Source of the DNA: Panorpa germanica
Taxonomy: Eukaryota > Arthropoda > Insecta > Mecoptera > Panorpidae
Assembly: GCA_963678705.1 (NCBI GenBank)
Contig: OY783216.1
Span: forward strand, 6,882,001 to 6,946,000
DNA length: 64,000 bases
Direction of reading: 5' to 3'
Program-made: the position numbers and the translations under genes
Notes under the pieces: generated by a model
What the model was told of the DNA's origin: nothing
The model's input: the letters and a program-made list of their open reading frames with translations, nothing else
The model's database searches: none
In this document: one piece after another, positions 1-11,030 of the stretch
How positions within the stretch are numbered: the stretch's first letter is position 1
How the letters are laid out: every line of letters begins with the position of its first letter

Positions 1-54
1 GTGACCTTCTTTCCTGCAAAATATAGTAAATGTGATATGGTGTTCTATAGCTCA

Positions 55-190
55 TACATAATCAATCTCAATAACAAACAAATCCAAGAAATATTATGCT
101 GGTCCGAAGATCAAACCAAAAAACACAGCAATCAGCGTCAAGCTTCAATGATCTTGCCCTCTGTGTTTTCTGTAAATATATTAATGACTA
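55..190 (-). repeat. Decayed tRNA-derived SINE copy
   Basis: The plus strand carries the reverse complement of the SINE head seen better at 2855-2995: 'cagcaatcagcgtcaagc' followed by 'tcaatgatcttgccctctgtg'. The B-box position (around 103-118) is degraded. The copy is recognised only by its similarity to the others in this window, so its ends are approximate. Confidence 0.4.
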
Positions 191-834
191 GATTACATAA
201 ATGACTAGCTACAATTTTATTTGCATCGATTCTAAAGAAAGGTAACGATTAGACTAAAAACAATTGATTTTGCGTGAAAATCGAGTAGCACCTCTTCACC
301 CTTAATGCGTCACTGCGACCACCCATATAACTGCTGCAATGAATAACGAATAATTGAGACTGAAATCTCGAAATCGATACAGTTTACCTTGCAGCAAAGA
401 TTTAACTAAATGTGTTAATGAACTTTCAACATATCTCTACATAAGTTGCCCAAAATTCCTTTCATTCAGAAACTAAGTTCACTTTACAAAGCAATAAATA
501 AAGTGTGTGTGTGTTCCGACAGGTCCAAACAACAAACAACAAACGCCAAAAGCAGCTATCGGAGTTCTCTATCACAAATTTATAATTAGTCGCTTGATTC
601 AGTATCACATAATACCAACTAGCTGCCCATTAAATGGGATAATAACATATTGCCGTGGTTTTCCTCTCTTGTTTCATATTTTGTTGTAAATCTATTTTGA
701 ACAGTAGTGGTCAACAACTCTTTAATCAGAAAAAGAATATACAAAAAACATTTATGTTTAATGCATATTAATATTTATAAACTTTCGGACGATCATTAAT
801 TTTAAGAAAAGACAACCGAAATTTTTAAACAGAT
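191..834. other. No recognisable feature
   Basis: AT-rich sequence with a short GT run near 502-512. Short chance ORFs only; I see no splice-bounded exon or repeat structure. Confidence 0.5.
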
Positions 835-1130
835 TTAGCGGTTTTTGGTTACAGTAAAGATATTTTCTTTCTTTGTACTTAATTCAGTGACTCTATCACG
901 AGTTGGAGTTGCAGTATGCGGTCGTGCATTGTCATGCAGAAGCATGACATCATATTCCAGTTGGTGGCGTCGTTTGTTCCGATAATTGTAGTAGCAGGCT
1001 GAAATTACTGTTCGTCGATCAGCAGTAGACTTTTTGAATCCCAAAACACAGTGGCCAACACTTTTTCGGCTGACAGTACAGCTTCCAAATTTATTACGAC
1101 CACTTCGAAACATCTAGCATCAACCAAACA
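835..1130 (-). pseudogene. mariner-like transposase fragment
   Basis: This is a broken piece of a Tc1/mariner superfamily transposase, the nuclear enzyme that cuts and pastes the element. Two diagnostic motifs lie in different frames on the minus strand. 'KVLATVFWDSK' is encoded at about 1036-1070 and runs into a stop soon after. 'VMLLHDNARPHTA' is encoded at about 905-945 in the longer open frame (835-1113). The HDNARPH motif (916-936) holds the second catalytic Asp of the family. The first Asp region (a TGDE-type motif) and the third (a YSPDLAPSD-type motif) are missing, so the copy is truncated at both ends and frameshifted in the middle. No terminal inverted repeat was found nearby. The family call is secure; the subfamily is not. 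Confidence 0.85.
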
Positions 1131-1493
1131 ATTCGGTTTTACTAAGAATCTAGAATCACCGAATTTTAACTTGATTTTACACTTTCTGTTGATTGCTACG
1201 TTTTGTTCACTTGCAGAGATACTGAAGTGGCGGAAGTAAAAGTGAGAGCCGAAATCAGAAGCGCTGCGTAAGGCACATCACAACGCGATTCAAATGAACA
1301 AATGTCACTCGTACATTTAACATTACATACGATTTTACATATCATACTAAATGAAGTTTTGTTTCCATAAATTTTTCATAAACATAGTTGGTTTATTTTA
1401 ACGTTTCTTTTAAATGAGTACATAGCACGTTTCTAAACTTGCGTTTAGATTGTCTCAGACTTTGCCCGTCCGTTTGTGTATACACAGTCAAGG

Positions 1494-1728
1494 CCCGCAT
1501 TCCTGAGTCTTGCGAACAACGATCGTAATCGAACAGATCTGATTTAAATGAGTGAAACATTTTACGAATTACTTTTAAAAGAGTATTCCTGTACTATTCC
1601 TGAATTTTATTATTAATTATTATTAGAGTTCAGAAATACTCCTTTAAAAGTGACTCGTAAAATGTTTCAATCATATAATTCTGATCTGTTCGATCACGAT
1701 CATTGCTCGCAAGACTCAGGAATACTGC
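1494..1728. mobile_element. Foldback (palindromic) MITE with 6-bp flanking repeat
   Basis: Two arms of about 100 bp are inverted copies of each other. The left arm reads ATTCCTGAGTCTTGCGAAC ... GAACAGATCTGAT ... AAACATTTTACGA. The right arm reads TCGTAAAATGTTTCA ... TCTGATCTGTTCGATC ... GCAAGACTCAGGAAT. The centre of symmetry is near 1610-1620. TCAAGG flanks both ends (1488-1493 and 1729-1734), which suggests a target-site duplication. There is no coding capacity, and the superfamily cannot be assigned. Confidence 0.75.
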
Positions 1729-2484
1729 TCAAGGTCATTAAAACACAATTACGTTCTCAACTGGTTTAGGACTCGCGTTGCAAACTAGTCGACTTAGTAT
1801 CATAACCGTAAGTGATATTTTACACTAAGTGTTATTCAGAATTATTACACTAGACCCTCACTACGACAATTCCTGTTACTCCATAGGCGTATTGAATTTA
1901 CATATATGCCAGAATGATCACAGGCATATAAAGTGTAGCACATATAGATAGATTTCCATATAATGGCACCCTCGTTCACGTGTACCCTGTTCAAAACACA
2001 CACACACACTGACAAACAAAGACACGACCAATACAGTTACACACCTTGTCTACTTGTACACATGGTTACTACATGAGCAAGGTTATGTGGTTGTGTATAA
2101 GTGAACGTGTATGTGTGAGTGTGTGTGTATCACACACGACAGGCCATTTTATTTTGGTTTCCGCTTCATATATGAATATAAGACGAACGAAACGAAACAC
2201 ACGTGACAAGGGTTATAAATCAACCACCCAACACGATCTCGCCCTGACACCCCCACCCTCTACCCCAGAAAACTTGCTGCTGAGAAAAAATGCAGCTATC
2301 AGTAGAAAAATAAGAAAATGTGAGATAATACTCGGAAAAATAAACGAGATAATATTTTCTTTTGTATGTTATTTTTAAAAATTATGGTATGTTGATATTG
2401 AAATAGAGGAATTGTGGTCATAAGGTTTTAAATGGCTTCTTAGGGCTGTACATTTTTTTTCGGGTATAATTAAATTTCTAAGAA
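1729..2484. other. No recognisable gene; AC/GT-rich patches
   Basis: Holds short AC runs (about 1997-2009) and GT runs (about 2108-2129). A 110-codon open frame at 2046-2378 has low-complexity, unconvincing composition and is not called as a gene. Confidence 0.5.
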
Positions 2485-2625
2485 GGGCACTTCTGACTTT
2501 ATGACAACGCTGCCTAATAAACTTACCGTTATGTATGTATATAATCAACTTAATTTGATAACAATTGAGGATCGAACTCGAAGACAATGCAGTCAGCGTT
2601 AAGCATCAATGCTGTCGCTTTTTCC
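2485..2625 (-). repeat. tRNA-derived SINE copy
   Basis: Read on the minus strand it has the same order as the copy at 2855-2995: a head around GCATTGATGCTTAACGCTGAC, then a B-box-like GAGTTCGATCCTC (about 2568-2581), then a tail with TTATCAAATTAAGTTGATT and AACGGTAAGTTTATTAGGCA. It lies head-to-tail with the next copy about 370 bp away. Confidence 0.65.
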
Positions 2626-2854
2626 TAAAGGATCCTATAGTAAAATTTTACGCTGATTTCAAAACTTTTACTTTTTGGTTGGATGCCAGTTTGGTTTTCG
2701 AGTTATCGGCGTTTCAACGGTTAAATAACGAAACGATTTCAAAATGGCTGCCTGATTTTGATTCAGAGGGGAAATTCACCGTTCAAATACATCTTTAAAA
2801 GTAAAAAGAACCACATTTTTCCGAGCCTACTTCCGATGCTGTGTTTTATCATAT

Positions 2855-2995
2855 ATGTGGATAAAACTGCTGTCTAATAAGTTTATGGTTATTTATGTAC
2901 AAAATCAATTTAACTTGATAACAACCTAACCCAGAGATTCGAACCCGAAGATACAGCAGTCAGCGTCAATGCTCTGGCCCTCTGTGACGTCATTC
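2855..2995 (-). repeat. tRNA-derived SINE copy, best-preserved promoter
   Basis: On the minus strand a tRNA-like head starts with CACAGAGGGCCAGAGCATTG (A-box region, about 2960-2985). It is followed by CTTCGGGTTCGAATCTCTGG, which contains a perfect RNA polymerase III B-box (GGTTCGAATC, about 2933-2950). The tail reads GTTATCAAGTTAAATTGATT and then AACCATAAACTTATTAGACA. Other copies of the family occur at 55, 2485, 12755, 40145, 42060 and 46245. Confidence 0.75.
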
Positions 2996-3876
2996 TACTC
3001 TGTTTAAAGGGATAACTCTTACAGCTTTTTACTTATAGTACAACTTTAACCACCTCGACCGCAACAGTGATGTTTTTTCTTTGTGTTTCCAAGTATTTCC
3101 AAAGTACGTCCTTCCACCCTCATAGAGCATCGTTAAGGGATGTGGGAGGAGGCGTGTGGCCCCTTGGGAAATGTTTCAGTCAATACGAGTGACTATCTAT
3201 ACATGGAGATATATCTGCTTCATAGAATGACAGACAGATACAAGCAACTGATGTATAGTTTTTGTAGTATTGATGACAAAACGACTCTGACGTCGGCTTT
3301 GACTATCTATGACTATGACTATGACGTTGACACTGACACTATAACGTGTTAACATCACAAATTTGAATTCAATATGTCTCTTGCCTTACTGGGTTTCTTT
3401 TCTATGTGTTATTTTTTTCTGTTTGTATCAGTTGCTCTTTCATCTGTCATAAATCGTAGTGAAGTTGATTTGGGTACGGATTTCTTAAATCAATATCTGA
3501 TGTCTGTTATTAATTTAAAATGAATATAAAATCAAAACTATATTATTTACATGCATATATAAAACTGTCCTAAATGAGATGATACTTTTTGTACTTAAAT
3601 AGGAATTTTGTTCAATACATTATTGTGAGAATTAATGTGTTTAAAGGTAAGTGTATATCGTATTAAATGTGGTAGAGAAGGAAAGTAGGAGGGAAGAACA
3701 CATTTGTACGATTAGCCATACAGATGCCACTGAAAAACGTAGTAAAAATGCGTATACTTGTAACAAGTTTGTCTTAATGAAGATGTTATGCTATAATATG
3801 TTTTAAAAGTTGTGCAACAGTAAAATAAACAAACACTTTTGTCAAAAATTGTACAAGCTAACTCATTGTACATAGA
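2996..3876. other. No recognisable gene
   Basis: AT-rich sequence with a short imperfect 'gactat' repeat around 3299-3326. Nothing else stands out. Confidence 0.5.
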
Positions 3877-4339
3877 AAACTCACTTCTTTACTTTTATTT
3901 TGTATTTAATTTAAATTGTTTAGCATATGGCAATACGCGTAGTTATTCACAGTACCATTGTTAATTTAATTTATTTTTTAAGTTTTCTTAGTTTTTTTAG
4001 AACCTTATAAAGTCCAATGTTTTAAATTAAAAATATTAAATTAAGAAAAACTATATTACATTATAACTTCCAAAATGTGACATTCTGTCAAAATGCAGTA
4101 GGATTTACTTTTAAAAGAAGTTTAATGTCAGTTTTTGAAAAATATAGAAGTGAAAACAATCTATTACTAATTGTTATTAAAAAATTTTTTTAAATTATTT
4201 CACATACAATTTTGTCGAACTAAACTTAAATTAAAACACAAATGTGAAAAGAAATGCTTAAACGAAAACTTCAAATCTAGATTACAATATTAAATAAAAA
4301 TAGTAAATTAAATATCAAAGCAGTAAGTGGGAATGAGGC
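3877..4339 (-). mobile_element. TTAA-type MITE, family A (copy 1)
   Basis: Non-autonomous DNA element related over its whole length to the copies at 9500, 21954, 24402, 36530 and 56703, in reverse orientation relative to 9500. The right end reads GCAGTAAGTGGGAATGAGGC followed by TTTA, a mutated form of the TTAA target. The left terminus has decayed. The inside is AT-rich with landmarks such as CAATACGCGTAGT (3932-3944). No open frame spans it, so mobility would depend on an enzyme supplied elsewhere. Confidence 0.8.
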
Positions 4340-5429
4340 TTTATACTATCAATGTTTAAAGTTTTTAATAAAATATACAACTTTACGTTATTTTATTTTA
4401 ATAGCGACACGATCAATCATTCTCGCTCTTCTTTATATTCGTACATAAGCAAAAAATATAACTCTATTCAAAGCTATTTCAATTTTAAAAATATATTGAT
4501 TTGTTTCTTCAACAAAACTAAAATGCTAGTCCACTTTGTCCTTTTGCAAATAATTCGAACTTTGATTAAATATATTTAGAAGACAAAAGACTTATCTTAA
4601 GAAAGTAAATTTTTGTATTTCACCTTTAAAAGAAGAGGAGCTGTATCCGCTCTGAAGACCCATCGGGTTGGACATATCTGATACAAATATTTCTCAATTG
4701 TTTTATATCGCATTGCCCCCCTCCCCACAATACCATTACCCCTTCCCATACAAGTTCGTTGTTCTCATTGTGTCGTCAGGGTTTGTTGTTATTTTCTTGT
4801 TCCCAATGTTTAACCTTCAGCCATGAGTTATTGTTTCTTACATATGATTTCCCTTGGTTTGTTTTGTAGTGAAGTGGATGTCGGGCTTTGTCGGGCTTTG
4901 TTGGGCTTCATTGTCGGTTGTGGCGCTGCGGTGAGGTTCTTGTCAGCGGTAGATCATCGGTTCGCAGTCGATCCTACTCTTCTTGTTGTACTCCCATGTA
5001 CTATATACAGTGGTGACTGATTTCTCCTCAATGTTGCGTTTCAATGTGTTGTGTTTGGTGTTTTGGTGTTCCTTCGTTCCCCAGAGGGTCGTCAGATCCT
5101 GTCACGAAATGGAATTCGTGTGATGTTATGACGGAGATGAAAATAGTCTGTGGGACACAGAGGGACATGGAAATTGTTTCTATTTCTCAAGCTATTGCAT
5201 ACCAAAGATAGATATCTCGGTTTCAGTTCGAAGGGTTTAGTTCAATAACTTTTGAAATCAAAGTTCTAAAGGCGTGGCTTCATTACACAAGTATTTCTTA
5301 CGGTTTTGTGCTATGGCTTCACACTGAGCAGAGTTATATACAAGATTCTATTACTTCCAGATATGACCGTGCGCTGTGTTAAGAATCTTGTTTTACTAAA
5401 GGCACTTAGTGTTAATATAATGTTAAATT
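4340..5429. other. No recognisable gene; small tandem repeat
   Basis: Contains three near-perfect copies of an 11-bp unit (gtcgggctttg) at about 4879-4908. ORFs here are short and unconvincing. Confidence 0.5.
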
Positions 5430-5800
5430 TCAAGAGGTGAAAACCACTGAGGAAGCGAAGGATACCGAAAAATAAGGAAATAGGGAGATCAGGATGATCG
5501 CAAGGGATATAAACTGTGGAATGAACAAGGAAGAAACAAGTATTGGAAGGAGGTGCAAAAGGTTGGAGCTTATAATGAGAAGTAGAGAAAGTGGAAAGTG
5601 GAGAAGTAAATGATGGAAGAACATGGATGGCCGAAATAAGAAGAAGCAAAGAGTGAAGCGGCGGGTGTAGAATAATGTAAAAGTCAAAATAGATTAAAGA
5701 ACAAAGATAAGCAAGAACGCAGTAATACGGACAAACGTCTGTTTTTTTATATGTTATAATTTTTTTGATATTGAATAAATAAATTGTAAATAAAGAATGC
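5430..5800 (+). pseudogene. Family K retrotransposon 3' end, heavily decayed
   Basis: Purine-rich plus-strand sequence matches the order seen in better K copies: an AACAAGGAAGAAACAAGTATTGG segment (the 'YW' region), then ATGGATGGCCGAAATAAGAAG (the 'RWMAEIRR' region, about 5620-5641), then an AT-rich tail. The frame is broken and the CCHC motif is not readable. It is identified by similarity to 13800-14385 and 47822-48530. Confidence 0.6.
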
Positions 5801-6777
5801 TTAGCACAAGCTACTTAAATACTATTACTTCTATTATTAAATTTAAAATTGAAGAAACACCTCCCTTCTCTGCCTCCCTTTAATAACTGTACAATATTCT
5901 TCTCGCTCATTACTTTATAACTTCTCAAACTTGTATGTAAGACTGTGTTATAATCAGTACGGTACCTGTATGGCTTATAATATAAGTTGCATTGATTAGA
6001 AAGTATCTAGATACTTTTAATATAAGTAAAAAGGAAGAAAAAGTAATAGTATCTGTATCTAGCTATAAAATATTAGCTGTTCCATAATAAACACCCTGTA
6101 TTTTAATATTTTTAAATCTAACAATGTTTGGAGTCATTGTGACTTTATATAAAAAGTCACAATAGCCAATTGAGCCTACTAGTATCTTTCAGCGTATAAA
6201 AATAAAAATAAAAATGATAAAATATAAATTAAATAAGAAAAAAGTCGCGTATTTTGTTGAGTGATACCTGGCAAACTTGTGATGACAAAATGGTGAAATG
6301 TTTAAACGCTTTGCCGAGTAAGTGTAAGGCAACATATTTTATTGCAGGAAGTTACAAAAATTGTTTTATAAGCAAATGCGAGAGCGGTGAATAATACATT
6401 TATATACATGAGGGTAATTTGGTTCATATATTTGAAGCTTAGCTCAGGAGCTATCAACCTTTGAAGCTAAATACAAATTACTCAATTTCTAAATCTTGTT
6501 TTCGAACTTTTACATTTAGATACAAAATATGATATACTTATAAATACACGACAAAATGTTACCATATGTTAAATGTTGTTCAACCCTGCTTTAAACTCTA
6601 TGAGAGAAATTTTATGTGCAATTTTTGTTATCGTTTAAGATTTTAACAATGAAATATACTGGCTATATGTATGCTATGTAGGATTTATATTTATTTTAAG
6701 TTGAGTTTTAAAGATAGTAACAGTTTTATTAAACTCCATCTAGCAGTAAAAATTTCATTTCCTATAATCCACTAAGG
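5801..6777. other. No recognisable feature
   Basis: AT-rich sequence without ORFs or clear repeat structure. Confidence 0.5.
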
Positions 6778-6808
6778 TTATATATATATATATATGTGTG
6801 TGTGTGTG
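6778..6808. repeat. Compound (TA)n(TG)n microsatellite
   Basis: About nine TA units run directly into about seven TG units. Confidence 0.95.
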
Positions 6809-7087
6809 AAACTGTATCATTCTTTGATATAGCTTCACTGTAACAGGAGTCATTTTGCTTTAATTTTGACTTGGTATTTTCTAACGTGAGGATCAATATT
6901 GATAAAGGAATAGTGTACCAGTATAGTGTTTAGTTTAATTTGTTTTACTTGAAGGTGACATCACATGGGGGGTCGAAAGCTGGTTGTATCTTTTTATAAT
7001 AAAGTTAAGGTTTCTATGATAAAAGGGTTGTTCTATTGAACTAATGCTTAGTAATTGGATGGCGATTCTAAATCCTTATCAAGAATT

Positions 7088-7110
7088 ATTATATATATAT
7101 ATATATATAT
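7088..7110. repeat. (TA)n microsatellite
   Basis: About eleven TA units. Confidence 0.95.
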
Positions 7111-7169
7111 GGGATTGTAAAAATAAAACGAAATATATTCGATATTCGTTCAAATATGAAGTTGTTGGT

Positions 7170-7285
7170 CGTTGGTACACACCTCTATGAAAGTAGCTAT
7201 AAATAATATATACCGTTAGCTCACCTGACCAGAATGCAGTTGTAATATCTCTGGTCAGTGTTACCAACTAAAGAAATATAATTTT
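7170..7285 (+). repeat. Dispersed repeat R (copy 1)
   Basis: The core ACCAGAATGCAGTTGTAATA and the flanks TATATACCGTTAGCTCA and CAGTGTTACCAACTAAAG recur in reverse orientation at 53920-54040. Similarity runs over roughly 100 bp. The 'TTAGCTCA' stretch resembles a tRNA A-box, but no B-box follows, so the class is unknown. Confidence 0.7.
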
Positions 7286-9394
7286 TTTACATCTAGATGT
7301 ATATATATTGAATATATTGAAGTAATACTGCATTATTCTATACCAAATATTCGGTTACTGTTATCAGTTTGATAATTATAAGATTATTAACTTGAGTCAT
7401 CGCAAAGACTATGATTCTTACTAATATGTATATTATTACAAATATCTTAATTATCTAATAAAAGTCATATTTGAATAAATCTCTCCATAGAAATAACGTT
7501 AATCAAAAATACATTAGAAATAAAATGAATCCTTGGATTAAGTAAATAAGTGAATCATCGAGAGACACGCATCGAAGTGAGGAATTATTCTTCAGCATTT
7601 CAACAATACACCAACAATGCTAATCCCATCGAATGGAGCACGCCGCCGCGTGATGATACCGGAGGATATTAGGATAACAGTAACAATGGGATCTGATCCT
7701 TTCCCCCTTCCATTCCCTTCACATCCCATCCCATCATCCATCAGAACTACTAGCTTGCTGAAACACGTTACCGTCAGATCTCGCCAATCCAAAGTAATTT
7801 ATCAAGATAGCAAGCATTGAATACGAAAATAAAGGAGAGAACGGAGAAGAAGGTTTAGTTTCCAATTCAAATTATCTTTTATCATGAGCTAATAGCTTTG
7901 TTTCTTTTGTCACTTTGTCGTTACAGCAAGTTAAATATTGCTGCTGTTTTTTTTGACGGCTACTAATACGTAACCTAGTTCGAAATTTATATAAAGGACA
8001 TTACTAACATACTAACTAACTCGCTCTAGGTATATTACATATGGTCAAAATTAAATTTATTACAAAAGGAAAAGGAAAGTAGCATCTTCTAAATGCTGTA
8101 GTGATCCGTCTTTCGATTTTTTTACAATAAACGTGTGTGCAACATAAAACATGTCGATGGTTGATGTTGCACTGATGTGCATCAATCATAAGACGTGAAT
8201 TTATCTTCTAATCTTTCTCAATAAAATCGACGTTCTGCAGTTTACTACATGTCATTACAATTCCGTACACGTGGTCTATTCATTCGGACATCTATGGTAC
8301 TTCTGATATATCCGTTTTATGGGTTTAAGTCGCTTTGTTCTTTTCACATAAGAATTGAAGCGTTGTTGTCCGGTCTGCAACGTGTAGGACTCTTACTCGA
8401 TGGTAGTTGATCCTGATTCAGTTATTTATCGAGTTTCACAACTTTACAGCTACATACAAGTGCATCTAAATGGCACTGATCGCTGGATAAAGAAGTTTTG
8501 TTAACACGATTTTATTATTTGCAGATTTTATTGTCATGCTATAACGTCTGGTAATGTTCCATTGTAGATAAAGAGAATTGTGTACAAGGAAATTTATGAA
8601 AATATTAAAAAAAAAAAAACTGCGATATTGTAAAATACGTGAAATTCACAAAAATGTATTTCCACGTGCTATAAATAAAAAAAAATCATATTACTTTTTT
8701 TAATATTTAGGATGTAGCCTCCGACAACGGTCTCGCATATTGGGGGTGGAAAAATTTTTACAAATGTTCTATTAACTAACTATTAATAACGTCCATTGGA
8801 TTGTGCACCATGTTTTAATTTCTTTAAAAGTTTATATTGGTAAAGTTGAATATCAAGAGCCCAAATCCACTAAACAATTTGGTGAAGTGTTCTGTTTTAT
8901 GACATTTCTATCACTATTGCACTTCAATTATAGTTCGCATCAACTTTATCTTCATTGTATTCTGACAGATGTAGCGGTTTCGCTATTTGTAGCTGATAAA
9001 ATAGACATTTCATTATCATAGAAATTAATTATTTTAGCCGATAAAATTTGCCCTCCATTTAAGTCTCTCAGGGTGGTGTATTCCCTTAAGCAATTAATGT
9101 AAAAACATCTAAGTTGATCTGTGAATGTGAAAGAGTATAAATTAAATAGCGCGATGCCGTATTTGTTTACAATACATGAAACATCGAGTGAACAAACGAC
9201 GTGTGACACAATTAATGGCTTAAAACCAAATACTTGGGCGTGGAAAATAAAACAGCCATAAAAATAAAAACTGTAAAGGTTATTGCATAAATCGATATTA
9301 AATAACGTAGAACACGTGGTTATTGTTGGCACCGTGACCGAGATCGTTAAGTTAGTGGCGATTCAATACATCTTATATCTCTGAGTAAATTATT
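7286..9394. other. No recognisable gene
   Basis: Mostly AT-rich. A more GC-balanced block at 7600-7810 is open on both strands for about 66 codons, but I see no conserved motif or convincing splice sites there. The 126-codon minus-strand ORF at 8952-9332 is not recognised and overlaps no repeat I can define. A run of adenines lies near 8609-8620. Confidence 0.45.
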
Positions 9395-9401
9395 ATTATT
9401 T

Positions 9402-10075
9402 TGTTTTAATGTTTTTACTATTAGGCATTACATTCGTCCACCTTAAATCATTAAATTACATATCATTGTACTTAATTACATTTTATTTGTGATTCTTAAG
9501 CCTCATTCTCACTTACTGTTTTGATATTTAATTTACTGTTTTCATTTAATATTGTAATCTATATTTTAGGTTTTCGTTTAAGCATTCCTTTTCACATTTG
9601 TATTTTAATTTAAGTTTAGTTAATTTAGTTGGTGCGTATGCATCGTTAGTAATACAAATTTTGACAAAATTGTATGTGAAATAATTAAAATTGTTATTTT
9701 TAATAAGAATTAGTAATAGAAATTGTTTTCACTTCTATATTTTTAAACTGACATTAAACTTCTTTTAAAAGTAAATTCTACTGCATTTTGACAGATTGTC
9801 ACATTTTGGAGGTTATAATATAATATAGTTTTTCTTAATTTAATATTTTTAATTTAAAACATTGGACCTTGTAAGGTTCTAAATAAACTAAAAAAACTTA
9901 AAAAATAAATTAAATTAAAAATGGTACTGTGAATGACTACGCGTATACTAAACAATTTAAATAAATATAAAATACAAAATTAAATTAAAACAGTGAGTGG
10001 GAATGATACTTTATTCTATCTACCCATTCTCACTCCTTCAAAAAATAAATAAAATAAAAACAAAACTAGTAAATA
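9402..10075 (-). repeat. Family K retrotransposon 3' UTR split by a family A MITE
   Basis: The left piece (9402-9499) contains CATTAAATTACATATCATTG and, on the minus strand, the K 3' terminus with TGCC and AAAACATTAAAAC. The right piece (10010-10075) continues as CATTCTCACTCCTTC and AAAAACAAAACTAGTA. The same two pieces are contiguous at 38080-38210 and 43060-43170, where GATCCTTATTAAATCTAAAC bridges them. The family A element therefore inserted at a TTAA inside an existing K copy. Confidence 0.8.
9500..10009 (+). mobile_element. TTAA-type MITE, family A (copy 2, full length)
   Basis: A 510-bp element with TTAA at the left (9496-9499) and TTTA, a decayed TTAA, at the right (10010-10013). Termini: left GCCTCATTCTCACTTACTGTTTT; right, reverse-complemented, GTATCATTCCCACTCACTGTTTT. 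TTAA duplication is the hallmark of piggyBac elements and is also seen in Sola3. The termini do not start with the usual piggyBac CCC-type bases, so the superfamily remains open. No transposase is encoded. Confidence 0.88.
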
Positions 10076-10137
10076 ATGTAATCGTAAGAAATTGTAAATA
10101 TACCATAGCATGCAAAATACACTGGATTAGTACATAC

Positions 10138-10236
10138 CGCACGTGAATGCATCATGCACGTGAGGCAGACGTCGTTATAAAGCGCGCAGGTCGTCGGGAC
10201 GCTATTCACGAAGCCAGTGGTAATAGCCAGCGCGTC
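10138..10236 (-). CDS. Candidate internal coding exon of an unidentified host gene
   Basis: On the minus strand, TATTTTTATTGCAG ends at 10237 and is followed by 99 bases that are markedly GC-rich compared with both flanks. GTATGTA (10131-10137) follows as a good donor. Only one of the three forward frames is open, and it gives exactly 33 codons, so both introns would be phase 0. The peptide starts DALAITTGFVNSV and continues with CALYNDVCLTCMM, containing three cysteines. Frame, composition and both splice sites agree, which makes this the most convincing host-gene fragment in the window. I do not recognise the protein. No partner exon could be linked with confidence; a weak terminal-exon candidate lies upstream on the same strand at 26928-27017. 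Confidence 0.5.
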
Positions 10237-10551
10237 CTGCAATAAAAATATTATATATTTATCTAATCTGTTAAGCAATAAAATTAAAAACAAAAAAGAT
10301 ATACAGTTGTTATTATTAAGCACTTGTTGTTACATGTAAAACTAGTGACAAAAAGAAATAAGAGCGAGCGAGATAACGTTATCTGTTAGAGTGAAATAAA
10401 ATAAAATCGTTTAAAAACAAATTTATTATAACAATATTTTTGTTCAATTCACATTTACTGACCGATTAAATAAAACAGAGTAAAAAATGGAAAAATATAT
10501 TTAGATAAAAATGGGCTGGGTTGTAATTTAAAATACAAATAGTTTATATGA

Positions 10552-11030
10552 ATGGTTTTGTATATAGGGGAGGTAAAAGTTAGGGCTTTAAGCATGGCAA
10601 ACAATGTTGCGCAGATTCAAAACCAGTGCAGGATGCAAATAACTAGCAACAAATTGAGATTGATTAAGGAAAATACAAACAAGTTGGAAACTTCTTATCA
10701 AAGCAACAGACAATTTGAAAAAACCATCTTCAGACTACGAACAGGACTTTCGAGGTTAACGCATCAACACTTAATGAGTAAAACAACAGCTCCGGAGTGC
10801 AGCAACTGTCAGACGCAAATAACAGTCCATCATCTCCTACTAACCTGCCCACAATATCAAACTCAACGCACAAAACACAGCATCAGTGGTGAACTAAAGG
10901 ACATGCTTTCAGATAATCCGGAAGAAATTCAAAAAGTGCTCGAATTCTTTAATGATATAAACCAAATTTAATTAAAATAAATAAATTAGAATTAATTCTA
11001 AAATAAAAAAAATAAATAAATAAAAAATGT
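10552..11030 (+). pseudogene. I-like non-LTR retrotransposon, C-terminal tail and 3' end
   Basis: The 139-codon frame (10552-10971) matches the C-terminal region found after reverse transcriptase and RNase H in non-LTR elements. It has a helix-rich 'KLRLIKENTNK' segment, 'FRLRTGLSRLTHQHLM' (about residues 60-76), then the cluster C-x2-C-x7-H-x4-C ('CSNCQTQITVHHLLLTC', about 83-100). The stop is followed by an A-rich tail (10972-11030) of AAAT units. An in-frame stop just upstream of 10552 and the missing RT show a 5'-truncated, dead copy. A second, more damaged copy lies at 57985-58500 on the other strand. Placement in the I group rests on the RNase H-type tail and the TAA-type tail of the second copy, and is moderate. 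Confidence 0.8.

Noticed and set aside
2046..2378. 110-codon plus-strand ORF
   Set aside because: It spans GT/AC-rich low-complexity DNA, has no motif, and its codon composition follows the local base composition.
8952..9332. 126-codon minus-strand ORF
   Set aside because: No recognisable domain, splice signals or GC shift; length is within what chance allows in 64 kb. It stops short of the K fragment at 9402.
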